Source: Methanomassiliicoccaceae archaeon UBA370
Lineage (GTDB): Archaea; Thermoplasmatota; Thermoplasmata; Methanomassiliicoccales; Methanomethylophilaceae
Length of the DNA stretch: 57,655 nucleotides
NCBI GenBank assembly: GCA_002505345.1
Contig: DAUY01000005.1
Coordinates: 1 to 57,655 of the forward strand
Direction of reading: 5' to 3'
Under the pieces are notes generated by a model. That model was not told the origin of the DNA. It saw only the letters and a program-made list of their open reading frames with translations, and ran no database searches. Every line of letters begins with the position of its first letter. Within the stretch, counting starts at the first letter, position 1. The position numbers were made by a program, and so were the translations under genes. Of the stretch, positions 8,610-16,603 are shown in pieces.

Positions 8610-9188
8610 ATGCTTTATATCCCCGAGATAGTGACAGAGGGGGACAGCCGCGTCTATCCGCCTTCGGAAGACAGCTTGTTACTCATAAGCTGCCTCGATG
8701 TCACGGCAGGGGAAAAGGTGCTTGAGATAGGTTGCGGTTCCGGGATCGTATCCCTGCACTGCGCAATGGCGGGAGCGGTTGTCACGGCGGGAGACATCAA
8801 CCCTCGCGCGGTGGAGCTCACCAGAAGGAACGCCGAACTCAACGGAATCAAGATCGACGTTATCGAAACGGACGTATACGGTTCCGTTTCCGGCAGGTTC
8901 GATACGATCGTCTTCAACCTACCGTACTTGCCGGTCGATGACGATTGCGAACTTTCCGAGGCATGGTCCGGGGGCGAGGGGGGCCTGGGGCCTCTTCCCG
9001 AACTTCTCAGAGGCGCAGAGGATCACGGGAGGGAGGGATGGCGCGTGGTGGTGGTCGTATCCTCTCTGATGGACCGGGAGATGTTGGATTCTCTGCTTTC
9101 GACGTATTCCGTCAAAATCCTAGGGGAGCTGCCGCTGTTCTTCGAGCGGTTGCGGGTGCTGCAGATATCTTCATCCGATCAGCTTTGA
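8610..9188 (+). CDS. HemK/Mtq2-like N5-glutamine methyltransferase
   Basis: This 192-residue class I SAM methyltransferase has the signatures of the archaeal/eukaryal HemK2 (Mtq2) group. VYPPSEDS lies near the N-terminus (about 15-22) and motif I is VLEIGCGSG at about 37-45. NLPY at about 103-106 stands in place of the usual NPPY that positions a glutamine amide. Members methylate the GGQ glutamine of the release factor, here presumably aRF1. ATG 8610 fits the TATA-like box better than 8568. It converges with gatE and overlaps it by 18 nt. Confidence 0.87.
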   Translation: MLYIPEIVTEGDSRVYPPSEDSLLLISCLDVTAGEKVLEIGCGSGIVSLHCAMAGAVVTAGDINPRAVELTRRNAELNGIKIDVIETDVYGSVSGRFDTIVFNLPYLPVDDDCELSEAWSGGEGGLGPLPELLRGAEDHGREGWRVVVVVSSLMDREMLDSLLSTYSVKILGELPLFFERLRVLQISSSDQL

Positions 9189-11036
9189 GATTTCTTTCGC
9201 GAGGATCTCGTTGGCGGCCTTGCCGTCGATCTTCCCTCTGAGAGCTGCCATCACGGGGCCCATCAGCGGACCCACCGCCTCCATTCCCCTGCTGCGCACG
9301 AACTCCTCCCTCTCCCTGACTATGGATGCGACTATCTTCGCGGCCTCGTCCTCCTCCACGGCCTCCAGCCCCAGCTTCGAAACGGCCGCCTGAGGCGATG
9401 AGCCTTTGAACACCTCGCGTATGATGTCGGGAAGAGCCTCTTTTGCGAACTTGTTGTGCGAAAGCATACCGAACGTCTCGATCATGGCCGCGTCGGGGAT
9501 GTCGGCCGCCGTTATCCCTTCGCGCTCAAGCTCGCTGTACGTGTTGGTCAGCGTTGTCGCCGCGGCGGAAGACAGGGCACGGTAAGTCCCGGCCAGTTTC
9601 TCGAAGAGCTCATAGTTGCTCTCCCTCAGCATCTGATGGGCCTGTTGGGCGTTGATACCGTACTGTTCGACCAGCCTTTTCTCGATCTCTTCCGGGAATT
9701 CGGGCATGGACGCCCTGATCTCCGCCACTTTCTCTTCTGTGACCAGTGTCGGAGGGACATCGGTCTCTGGATACATCCTGGCCGCTCCCGGCAGAGGCCT
9801 CGAGTACTTCGTGGTGCCGTCCGGCAGGGGGTCCCTGGTCTCCTCCGGGATACCCTCCAGCGCTTCGTTGGCACGTTCGACAGCGGCTACCAGCGCCTCC
9901 CTTGCGGTCGCCTCGGGCGCCGCGCATATCACGAACGCGTCTTCGGGAGACGACATTCCGAGGAATTCTTTCAGCGCATCCACGTACTCGATGTCTATCC
10001 CGTAGTTGGGAAGCTCGTCGGAATGGAATATCCCTTTGACCCCGTGGGTCCTGGCCCGCTGGGCCATCTCGGCTCCCAGCCTGAGCCTCCCCGAGTCGCC
10101 GTTCATCGTGCCGGCGAAGCCCGGAAGTTTCACTGCGAGCACGACGCCCCTGCTCTTGATGGCGGTCGTGACGACCTTGGACGGGCAGTCTCTGAAAACA
10201 TCCGTCGCGTCGACGGTTTCGGCGACGACGGGTTTCACGCCCCGCTTTCCGAGGATCCCCTTGACCTCGAGGAGCATCTTCTGCCGGTTCACCTCGTTGC
10301 GCACGAAGTCCGGCAGCATCTTCAGCTCCTGGACCCCCTTTATCTCAATGCGGGCCCCGCCCGGGATGGATATGTTCAGGTCTTCCCTTATGGTCCCGAT
10401 GCCGCGCTTCACCTTTTTGGTCGCCCTGAGCAGCGAGCCGAGACGCATCGCAACCTCCATCACCTCTTCCGGAGTCCTCATATCCGGTCCCGTCGCCACT
10501 TCTATGAGCGGGAAGCCGAGGCGGTCGAGCCTGTAGGTCACTTCGTTGCCTTTGGTCTCTATCTTCCGGGCCGCGTCCTCTTCCAGGCAAACGGAGAGTA
10601 TCGAGATCCTCCTGCCGTTTACTTCGACTTCCCCGCCCGTCGACACCAGTGCCGTCCTCTGGAAACCGGAGGTGTTCGAACCGTCCACAACGATCTTCCT
10701 CATGAATTGGATCTCGTCCGTTATGTCTGCGTTGAGCATCGCGGAGAATACGAGGGAGGCGTCCATGGCCTCTTTGTTGACATCGTGGGGCGGCTCCTCG
10801 TCCAGGTCGACCAGGCATGAGGCGCCGTGACAGCACTGATACCTGAAGCCCATGTGCCTCTGGTGCTGTGCCAGCGCCGCACGGTCGATCTCGCCCATCT
10901 CGCTCGTGGTGGGCCGTAGTTTGCGGTAGTGGGCACCGAATCCCTCGTCGCAGAGCACCGTGTCGCAGGAGCAGAACAGCTTCTTGGTGTCCAGCTGCTG
11001 GTGTATCTCTATCCCGCACATCATTTCATAATCCAT
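9171..11036 (-). CDS. gatE: Glutamyl-tRNA(Gln) amidotransferase subunit E
   Basis: The 621-residue product is the archaeal GatE, which phosphorylates Glu-tRNA(Gln) and transamidates it with ammonia from GatD. It starts MDYEMMCGIEIHQQLDT, the conserved GatB/GatE opening, followed by paired cysteines (FCSC...). A GatB-like core, an insertion, and a C-terminal GatB/YqeY-type helical tail follow. Its ATG shares its A with the TGA of gatD (TGATG), so the two are coupled. The frame is open further upstream inside gatD, but family alignment fixes the start at 11036. Confidence 0.96.
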   Translation of the reverse strand: MDYEMMCGIEIHQQLDTKKLFCSCDTVLCDEGFGAHYRKLRPTTSEMGEIDRAALAQHQRHMGFRYQCCHGASCLVDLDEEPPHDVNKEAMDASLVFSAMLNADITDEIQFMRKIVVDGSNTSGFQRTALVSTGGEVEVNGRRISILSVCLEEDAARKIETKGNEVTYRLDRLGFPLIEVATGPDMRTPEEVMEVAMRLGSLLRATKKVKRGIGTIREDLNISIPGGARIEIKGVQELKMLPDFVRNEVNRQKMLLEVKGILGKRGVKPVVAETVDATDVFRDCPSKVVTTAIKSRGVVLAVKLPGFAGTMNGDSGRLRLGAEMAQRARTHGVKGIFHSDELPNYGIDIEYVDALKEFLGMSSPEDAFVICAAPEATAREALVAAVERANEALEGIPEETRDPLPDGTTKYSRPLPGAARMYPETDVPPTLVTEEKVAEIRASMPEFPEEIEKRLVEQYGINAQQAHQMLRESNYELFEKLAGTYRALSSAAATTLTNTYSELEREGITAADIPDAAMIETFGMLSHNKFAKEALPDIIREVFKGSSPQAAVSKLGLEAVEEDEAAKIVASIVREREEFVRSRGMEAVGPLMGPVMAALRGKIDGKAANEILAKEISKLIG

Positions 11037-12328
11037 CAGGCCACCCTCCTGTCGCCGGTCTCGCCGGCCAGCGGGGCCTTCATGACCTCTACCGCCCCAT
11101 TGCCGTCGGCTGAGTTTGCGATGGCCCACATCAGCTTCACGTATGCGGTCTCAGGCAGCATGTCTCCCACGGGCACCGCTCCGGCCGAGAGCATGTCCCT
11201 TCCGGTATTGTAGACGTTGAGGTTCGTAGTACCTCCCAGGCACTGGGACGTAATGATCACCACGGTACCCGAGTCGACCGCCTTCTTGATGGCCGGTATC
11301 ATGTTCTCGTTGACGTGGCCGAGTCCGGACCCCGCTATGACAACGCCCTTGCTGGCCAACAGTACCTGTGTGAAAATTTCCGGGTCCATTCCCGGATATG
11401 ACTGCAGAAGGACGCATTTCTTCTCCATTCCCGTCCTGGCGACACACTTTCCTTCGGAAACGGCCCTGCCCGGACCGGAGAACTCGATCTTGCCTTCGGC
11501 ATCGATGTGGGCCACCGGCGGAGCGTTGATGCTGCGGAAGGCGTCGCGCCTCGATGTGTGCATCTTCCTGACACGGGTCCCCATGTGCACTGCGAAAGAG
11601 TCGTCGCCGTGAGTATCGTGCATGACCACGAACACGCCGGCCCTGCCACCGTCCACACAGAACCTGGCACTTGCCATCAGATTTCCGGTCGCGTCTGACG
11701 ACGGACGGTCCGATGACCTCTGGGCCCCCACGAGCACCACCGGCTTTGGAACGTCTCCCAGCATGAAGGACAGAGCGGCAGCGGTGTACCCCATCGTGTC
11801 TGTGCCATGAGGTATGATTATCCCGTCCGCCCCCGCGTCTATCTCCTCGGAAACCGCCGTTGCCAGCGTCTGCCAGTGTTCCACGTTCATGTTCTCGGAG
11901 AATATCGAGAAGAGCACCCGGGCCTCGATGTTGGCTATATCCCTCAGCTCCGGAACGGCATTCACCATCTCGGACGTGGAGAGGGCCGGTTGTACGGCCC
12001 CTGTCCTGTAGTCGACATATGAGGCGATGGTGCCTCCCGTGCCGATCAGAACCAGCTTCTTCATTCCCTTCTTCGGTTCCCCGGGCGGGGCGCCCTTCTT
12101 CCTGCCGGAGGGCCGCTCGGTCACATGGACCTCGGAGTCCCCGTACATCCTCACGCCTATGTTGTACCCGCTCTTCAGCTTCAGAACGAGTATGTCGGGG
12201 GCGCTGAAGTCGTGGTGGGGCATCATGGTGCCCACGTAAGTGCGGCCTTTGGAAGTGACAGCGAGTTTGCAACCCTCCGACGCATCTGCAGATGCCAGGA
12301 GCTTGGATAATGACTCTGAATAGCTCAT
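11036..12328 (-). CDS. gatD: Glutamyl-tRNA(Gln) amidotransferase subunit D
   Basis: The 430-residue product is an asparaginase-like glutaminase that supplies ammonia to GatE. A roughly 90-residue N-terminal domain precedes the type I asparaginase fold. The first active-site threonine lies in IGTGGTIAS at about 95-103, and the second in IIPHGTDTMGYTA. GatDE is specific to archaea and implies that Gln-tRNA(Gln) is made by transamidation. GTCATAAAGA lies about 27 nt upstream on the minus strand as a possible TATA box. The gene is divergent from hypB. Confidence 0.96.
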   Translation of the reverse strand: MSYSESLSKLLASADASEGCKLAVTSKGRTYVGTMMPHHDFSAPDILVLKLKSGYNIGVRMYGDSEVHVTERPSGRKKGAPPGEPKKGMKKLVLIGTGGTIASYVDYRTGAVQPALSTSEMVNAVPELRDIANIEARVLFSIFSENMNVEHWQTLATAVSEEIDAGADGIIIPHGTDTMGYTAAALSFMLGDVPKPVVLVGAQRSSDRPSSDATGNLMASARFCVDGGRAGVFVVMHDTHGDDSFAVHMGTRVRKMHTSRRDAFRSINAPPVAHIDAEGKIEFSGPGRAVSEGKCVARTGMEKKCVLLQSYPGMDPEIFTQVLLASKGVVIAGSGLGHVNENMIPAIKKAVDSGTVVIITSQCLGGTTNLNVYNTGRDMLSAGAVPVGDMLPETAYVKLMWAIANSADGNGAVEVMKAPLAGETGDRRVA

Positions 12329-12378
12329 TTGAACGCCCCCTCATCATGCTCCGTCTTTATGACTTTTGCGAGAGGCCC

Positions 12379-12395
12379 GTGGTTAACATTATTAC
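12379..12395 (+). promoter_or_regulatory. TATA-like box of the hypB-purD-truA operon
   Basis: GGTTAACATTATTACGG is centred about 28-30 nt upstream of the hypB ATG at 12418. It supports that start over in-frame upstream ATGs that would run into the gatD 5' end. Confidence 0.45.
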
Positions 12396-12417
12396 GGGCC
12401 ACGGTGTTGACCTCTCC

Positions 12418-13068
12418 ATGCACTTCGTACAGGTGGGCATGGAATACGACGTTCTCAAGGAGAACGCCAAATTGGCCCATAAGAACTACCGTCTCCTGAA
12501 GGAGCACGGGATCAAGTCCGTAGATTTCATGGGCTCCATCGGCTCGGGGAAGACCACACTGATCATAAGGCTCGCCGAGAAGCTCAGGGCCAAAGGCCTG
12601 AGGGTATGCGCCATTGCGGGCGACGTCACGGGCGACGATGATTTCGCCCGGATGGAGAAGTCCGGCATGGATGCGGTCAACTGCAACACCGGTTCCGAGT
12701 GCCATCTGGACGCCAACCTCGTCGCTAAGGCGCTCGAAAAGATAGATTTGAGCAGATATGACGTGCTCTTCATCGAGAACGTCGGCAACCTCGTGTGCCC
12801 CGCAGATTTTCCTCTGGGCACCGATTACAGGGCAGTGGTCATATCCACCACGGAGGGAGACGACATGGTCAGGAAGCACCACAGCATATTCCTGCACTCC
12901 GACCTTGCGATACTCAACAAGATGGACATAGCCGACGCCGTGGACGTCGACCCCAAGGTGATAATGGACGACTACGGCAAGCTTACGGGGGGCCTCAAGT
13001 CCATGTACACTTGCAGCGCGAAGAAGGACATGGGCCTGGACGAGATTGTCGCGGCACTGAAGCTCTGA
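12418..13068 (+). CDS. hypB: Hydrogenase nickel-incorporation GTPase HypB
   Basis: The 216-residue product is the SIMIBI-class GTPase that loads Ni into [NiFe]-hydrogenases. Visible features are the P-loop GSIGSGKT at about 39-46, the GDVTGDDDF segment, a CNTGSECHLDA element that contributes metal ligands in HypB, IENVGNLVCPADF, and a guanine-binding NKMD. The N-terminal histidine-rich nickel-storage stretch of some bacteria is absent. An alternative ATG at 12439 follows an AGGTGGGC that could act as a Shine-Dalgarno. hypA is not adjacent; purD follows after 9 nt. The gene implies [NiFe]-hydrogenases elsewhere in the genome. Confidence 0.94.
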   Translation: MHFVQVGMEYDVLKENAKLAHKNYRLLKEHGIKSVDFMGSIGSGKTTLIIRLAEKLRAKGLRVCAIAGDVTGDDDFARMEKSGMDAVNCNTGSECHLDANLVAKALEKIDLSRYDVLFIENVGNLVCPADFPLGTDYRAVVISTTEGDDMVRKHHSIFLHSDLAILNKMDIADAVDVDPKVIMDDYGKLTGGLKSMYTCSAKKDMGLDEIVAALKL

Positions 13069-13077
13069 GGTGAGTAG

Positions 13078-14400
13078 ATGAGGGTACTTACGATAGGGGG
13101 CGGAGGCAGGGAGTGCGCCGCTGTTGATGCGTTCCACAGGGCGGGTTCGGACGTTTATGCGGTGATGAAGAATTCGAATCCGGGGATAATCGAAAAGGCG
13201 AAAAAGTACCTGCTGGCAGACGAGAAGGACATCGCTAAGATCTGCAGGTTCGCAAAGGAGAACATCATCGAACTTGCATTCGTTGGTCCGGAGGCGCCCC
13301 TGGAGGCGGGCGTCGTGGACGCGCTGGAGAGGGAGGGGGTGCCGTGCGCCTCGCCCACCAAAGCGGCGGCGAGGATCGAGACCTCCAAATCCTTCATGAG
13401 GGAATTGGTACGCAAGCACAAGGTAGACGGAAACCTGGAATACGCGTCTTTCGACAACCCCGCGGACACGGAAGCTTATCTCAGGACGGTCGACCACGAG
13501 ATCGTGGTAAAGCCTGTGGGCCTCACCGGCGGCAAGGGCGTCAAGGTACAGGGCGAGCACATACACACGATGAAGGACATAATGGGCTACGTCAACGAGA
13601 TATTCGAGAATAATATCGGAGGAGCCGGGGTCATCATCGAAGAGAAGGCCGTGGGAGAAGAATTCACGCAGATGGCATTCTGCGACGGCAAGACCGTGGC
13701 CCCGATGCCGTTGGTTCAGGACCACAAGAGGGCCTACGAAGGCGACGTGGGACCGAACACCGGCGGCATGGGCTCGTACTCGGATGCGGACCACCTCCTC
13801 CCCTTCGTGGGAGTCGAAGACCGCAGAAAGGCTTTGGAAATAATGAAGCAGATCGTCTCCGCGATGTCTGAGGAGGGATGTCCATACCGCGGGGTGATGT
13901 ACGGTCAGTTCATGCTCACGAAGAGCGGCCCGAAGATAATCGAGATAAACGCCAGGTTCGGAGACCCGGAGGCCATGAACGTCCTGCCGATCCTCGAGGA
14001 CAACTTTGAAAAAATCTGCTGGGACATGGCCAAAGGAACGCTTTCGGGAGCGGTCAGGTTTGCCAACAAGGCCACTGTGTGCAAATATGTGGTACCCCGC
14101 GGATACGGGACGAAGCCCGAAGCGGGACACAGGATATCCGTGGACATGGATGGTGTGAAAAGGAGCGGCGCCGAGGCGTTCTACTCCAACGTCGACATGA
14201 AGGACGGGGTCCTGGTGACCGGCACGTCAAGGGCAGTGGGTGTAGTCGGTATAGACTACTCTCTCGAGGGGGCCGATTGGAACTGCGAGACAGCCCTGTC
14301 GTTCGTGGAGAGCGACGCCATCTTCGTCAGGCATGACATCGGCACCCGCGACCTTGTACAGCGCAGGGTGGACCATATGAGAGAGATCCTCGGGAAATGA
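13078..14400 (+). CDS. purD: Phosphoribosylamine-glycine ligase
   Basis: The 440-residue GARS enzyme ligates glycine to phosphoribosylamine in purine synthesis. The N-terminal Rossmann segment (LTIGGGGRECA) and the ATP-grasp region (VVKPVGLTGGKGVKV, DHKRAYEGDVGPNTGGMGSY) are clear. The metal-binding INARFGDPEAMNVLPIL is also intact. A GAGGTGA Shine-Dalgarno precedes the ATG. It lies between hypB and truA, and its stop overlaps the truA start by 4 nt. Confidence 0.97.
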   Translation: MRVLTIGGGGRECAAVDAFHRAGSDVYAVMKNSNPGIIEKAKKYLLADEKDIAKICRFAKENIIELAFVGPEAPLEAGVVDALEREGVPCASPTKAAARIETSKSFMRELVRKHKVDGNLEYASFDNPADTEAYLRTVDHEIVVKPVGLTGGKGVKVQGEHIHTMKDIMGYVNEIFENNIGGAGVIIEEKAVGEEFTQMAFCDGKTVAPMPLVQDHKRAYEGDVGPNTGGMGSYSDADHLLPFVGVEDRRKALEIMKQIVSAMSEEGCPYRGVMYGQFMLTKSGPKIIEINARFGDPEAMNVLPILEDNFEKICWDMAKGTLSGAVRFANKATVCKYVVPRGYGTKPEAGHRISVDMDGVKRSGAEAFYSNVDMKDGVLVTGTSRAVGVVGIDYSLEGADWNCETALSFVESDAIFVRHDIGTRDLVQRRVDHMREILGK

Positions 14401-15173
14401 CGCGCCTGGCAGTGAAGGTCGCCTATCTCGGAGATGGCTTCTCCGGGTCCCAGATGCAGCCGGGGCTGCGGACCGTCGAAGGGGAGATATCTTCCAACCT
14501 TCAGACCATATGCGATTCGACCGCGGAAGAGCTGGACCTGAAACTCGCCAGCAGGACGGACCGCGGAGTGAATGCCCTCGGGAACGTAGCGGTCTTCAGC
14601 ACGGAATTCGGTGACTGCGAGGTATTGCTTAAGGCGCTCAACGCGGTGTCCAGGGGAGTTTATTACCGTTCCTACGCCCGGGTCCCCGACGATTTCAACC
14701 CCAGGTACGCGGATGTGCGGAAGTACCGCTATGTCCTGCCTTCCGAGGGGATCGACCCAGGCCGCGCCCGGGAGTGCGCCTCCGTCTTTGTGGGCGAACA
14801 TGATTTCATACGTTTCTGCAAATACGACAACAAACCCACGACGGTAAAGATCGAATCCGCAGAAATCTGGAAGGACGGCGACATCCTCGTTTTCGACTGC
14901 AGTGCCAGGTTCTTCCTTTGGAACCAGGTCCGACGAATGATGTCGGCCATCGCATCGGTCGGAAGAGGCGATGCCGAGACAGAAGATGTGGTGAGGGCCC
15001 TGAACGGCGACGACATAAGCTTCGGTGTCGCCCGCGCTGACGCCCTGACCCTCAGGGACGTGGTCTACGAGGGCTTGGATTTCGCAGTTCCGGACGCGGC
15101 GATGTTCGACGCCAAGGTCAAGGAAGAGATGTTCCGCAGCAGGCTGAAGGGGTCCTTTTTCACCTCCCTTTAA
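14397..15173 (+). CDS. truA: tRNA pseudouridine synthase TruA
   Basis: The 258-residue product has the TruA catalytic motif ASRTDRGVNALG, with the nucleophilic Asp at about residue 55. Other family elements are YLGDGFSGSQMQPG near the N-terminus, FNPRYADVRKYRYVL, and FLWNQVRRMMSAI. The enzyme forms pseudouridine at positions 38-40 of tRNA anticodon stems. It overlaps purD by 4 nt and is probably the last gene of the operon that starts at hypB. Confidence 0.95.
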   Translation: MTRLAVKVAYLGDGFSGSQMQPGLRTVEGEISSNLQTICDSTAEELDLKLASRTDRGVNALGNVAVFSTEFGDCEVLLKALNAVSRGVYYRSYARVPDDFNPRYADVRKYRYVLPSEGIDPGRARECASVFVGEHDFIRFCKYDNKPTTVKIESAEIWKDGDILVFDCSARFFLWNQVRRMMSAIASVGRGDAETEDVVRALNGDDISFGVARADALTLRDVVYEGLDFAVPDAAMFDAKVKEEMFRSRLKGSFFTSL

Positions 15174-15176
15174 ACC
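15169..15176 (+). promoter_or_regulatory. TATA-like box of the translin gene
   Basis: TTTAAACC, spanning the truA stop codon, is centred about 26 nt before the translin ATG at 15198, with no Shine-Dalgarno between. This fits an independent leaderless transcript. Confidence 0.4.
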
Positions 15177-15197
15177 GAACTAAAGGCATACCCTCCC

Positions 15198-15788
15198 ATG
15201 GAAGGTCTTTCAGAGGGGCTCGCTTCGGCCTCGGAATTCTTTAACCGCGCAGAGGAACGCAGGGAATACGCCATCAGGTCGTCCCGTGACATAATCCGAA
15301 GGTCGAAGAGGATAATACATTCCATACACGAAGGCGAAGACTATTCCGAGGACGCATTGAAGATCGCGGAAGAGGTGGGAAGATTGGTATCGGGCCTCGG
15401 GGAGGAGCCATACCTGCTCTACTCCGGCCCTGCGGCAGATGCGATGTCCGAATACGCGGAGGCCGCCATACTCGGGAGCTTGCTGAGGGACGGGAACGTA
15501 CCGACGAACCTGGACCTCGGGATAACCGAACAATCATGGGCCCTGGGTCTTGCGGATTCGGTAGGCGAGCTCAGAAGGGTGGCGCTGAAATGCCTTATGG
15601 CCGGGGACATGGACAGGGCCATGACCGTCTATAGGATGATGGAAGAGGTCACGGACGGACTGCTTATGTTCGACGTGCCGGACGCCGTGGCCCCGATGAG
15701 AAGGAAGCAGGACATAGCCAGAGGCATTATGGAGCGGACGCGTTCGGACATAGCCATAGCTGCAGTGATGTCAGAAAAACAAAAATAA
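15198..15788 (+). CDS. Translin-family RNA-binding protein
   Basis: The 196-residue all-helical protein matches archaeal translin: RREYAIRSSRDIIRRSKRII near residues 20-40, IHEGEDYSEDALKIAEEV, the central PYLLYSGPAADAMSEYAEAA, and C-terminal helices with RRVALKCLMAGD and FDVPDAVAPMRRKQDIARGI. Translins form octamers that bind single-stranded nucleic acid; with TRAX they act as an RNase. In archaea the role is unproven. It ends at a hairpin shared with the converging gene. Confidence 0.88.
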   Translation: MEGLSEGLASASEFFNRAEERREYAIRSSRDIIRRSKRIIHSIHEGEDYSEDALKIAEEVGRLVSGLGEEPYLLYSGPAADAMSEYAEAAILGSLLRDGNVPTNLDLGITEQSWALGLADSVGELRRVALKCLMAGDMDRAMTVYRMMEEVTDGLLMFDVPDAVAPMRRKQDIARGIMERTRSDIAIAAVMSEKQK

Positions 15789-15805
15789 GCGGAGTTTCCC
15801 CCGCT
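15788..15805. terminator. Hairpin between converging genes, possible bidirectional terminator
   Basis: AGCGG and CCGCT (15788-15792 and 15801-15805) can pair around an 8-nt loop. Reading the minus strand, the hairpin is followed by TTATTTTTGTTTTT, a good U-tract for the gene ending at 15813. Reading plus, it is followed by an AT-rich run. Confidence 0.5.
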
Positions 15806-15812
15806 AAATAAT

Positions 15813-16574
15813 TTAACGCCTTCCCTTGGGCTTTCCGTAGTTCTTAACGGGCTTCCTGATGATGAATATGAGAATTATCACCAGGATCACGAACAGCAGT
15901 GCCACAAGAACCGTTGCAATCTGGTAGTCGTCATGTCCTATGTAGAACACGCTCTCCCTGTCGAGCCCGGTGATGTCCACCATCGAAGTCTCGCTGACCG
16001 CCTTGTAGGTGTGCTTACCTGAAGAAAGAGAGTCCGTAACCCACTCGAAGGTCGCGGTGTCCGTCTCTCCGGGCGCTATATCCGTGACCGTGGTCTGACT
16101 GTCCGGAACGGCCTTTCCGTCGACGATGAAACTGACCGTAAGGGAGCTCAGTGAGACGTTCCCGTTGTTGGTGATCTCGGCCTTAAGGGTTATGGGCACC
16201 ACTACCTTCACGGATGCGTGGCTGGATCCGCTGACTTCGGTCTCCTCGGTACCGACGGTGACGTTCCCGCTGTATTCCACCACGAGCCTGTATGTGCCTG
16301 CGGAGGACGGGGCCGTCACGGTTATGGTCTTCGTGCCGTTGGACGTATATGTGCCCGTGGACGGGGATACCGCGCTGGACATCTTATCTCCGTCCGAATT
16401 CAGGAGATATGCGGTGAAGGTCACGGCCATAGAGCTGTAGCTGCCTTCGTAGTAGAATGGCGCCTCGTAAGTTATGGATCCCCCGGTCTTTACCGTGTAG
16501 CCGTCCACAGGGGTAACGTTGAAGTACTCCGCATCCGACTCGTCCGCCGTGGCAAGGCATATGCCCGCCACCAT
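15813..16574 (-). CDS. Membrane-anchored extracellular protein with CARDB/Ig-like domain
   Basis: The protein has beta-rich extracellular domains followed by a single C-terminal membrane helix (about 220-242, rich in V, L and I) and a basic tail ending KPKGRR. The second domain (EITNNGNVSLSSLTVSFIVDG and after) resembles CARDB/NPCBM-type adhesion modules of S-layer-like archaeal proteins. Several N-x-S/T sequons are present (NVTP, NGTK, NVTV, NVSL). It lies 29 nt downstream of the STT3-like gene, probably in the same operon. The start is uncertain. ATG at 16574 gives only a truncated hydrophobic N-terminus, while the frame upstream continues a perfect signal sequence without an ATG, GTG or TTG. 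Confidence 0.78.
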   Translation of the reverse strand: MVAGICLATADESDAEYFNVTPVDGYTVKTGGSITYEAPFYYEGSYSSMAVTFTAYLLNSDGDKMSSAVSPSTGTYTSNGTKTITVTAPSSAGTYRLVVEYSGNVTVGTEETEVSGSSHASVKVVVPITLKAEITNNGNVSLSSLTVSFIVDGKAVPDSQTTVTDIAPGETDTATFEWVTDSLSSGKHTYKAVSETSMVDITGLDRESVFYIGHDDYQIATVLVALLFVILVIILIFIIRKPVKNYGKPKGRR

Positions 16575-16603
16575 CAGCAGTGATACCGCCCCTATTATCG
16601 AGA

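Noticed and set aside
11037..11129. Extended N-terminus for GatE
   Set aside because: These codons overlap gatD in another frame and are arginine/glycine-rich; the conserved GatE start is MDYEMMCGIEIH.
12325..14130. Long open frame (601 codons) on the minus strand opposite hypB and purD
   Set aside because: It is the antisense shadow of two strongly recognised genes, with a His/Val/Leu/Arg-rich composition typical of shadow frames in GC-rich DNA and no recognisable domain.
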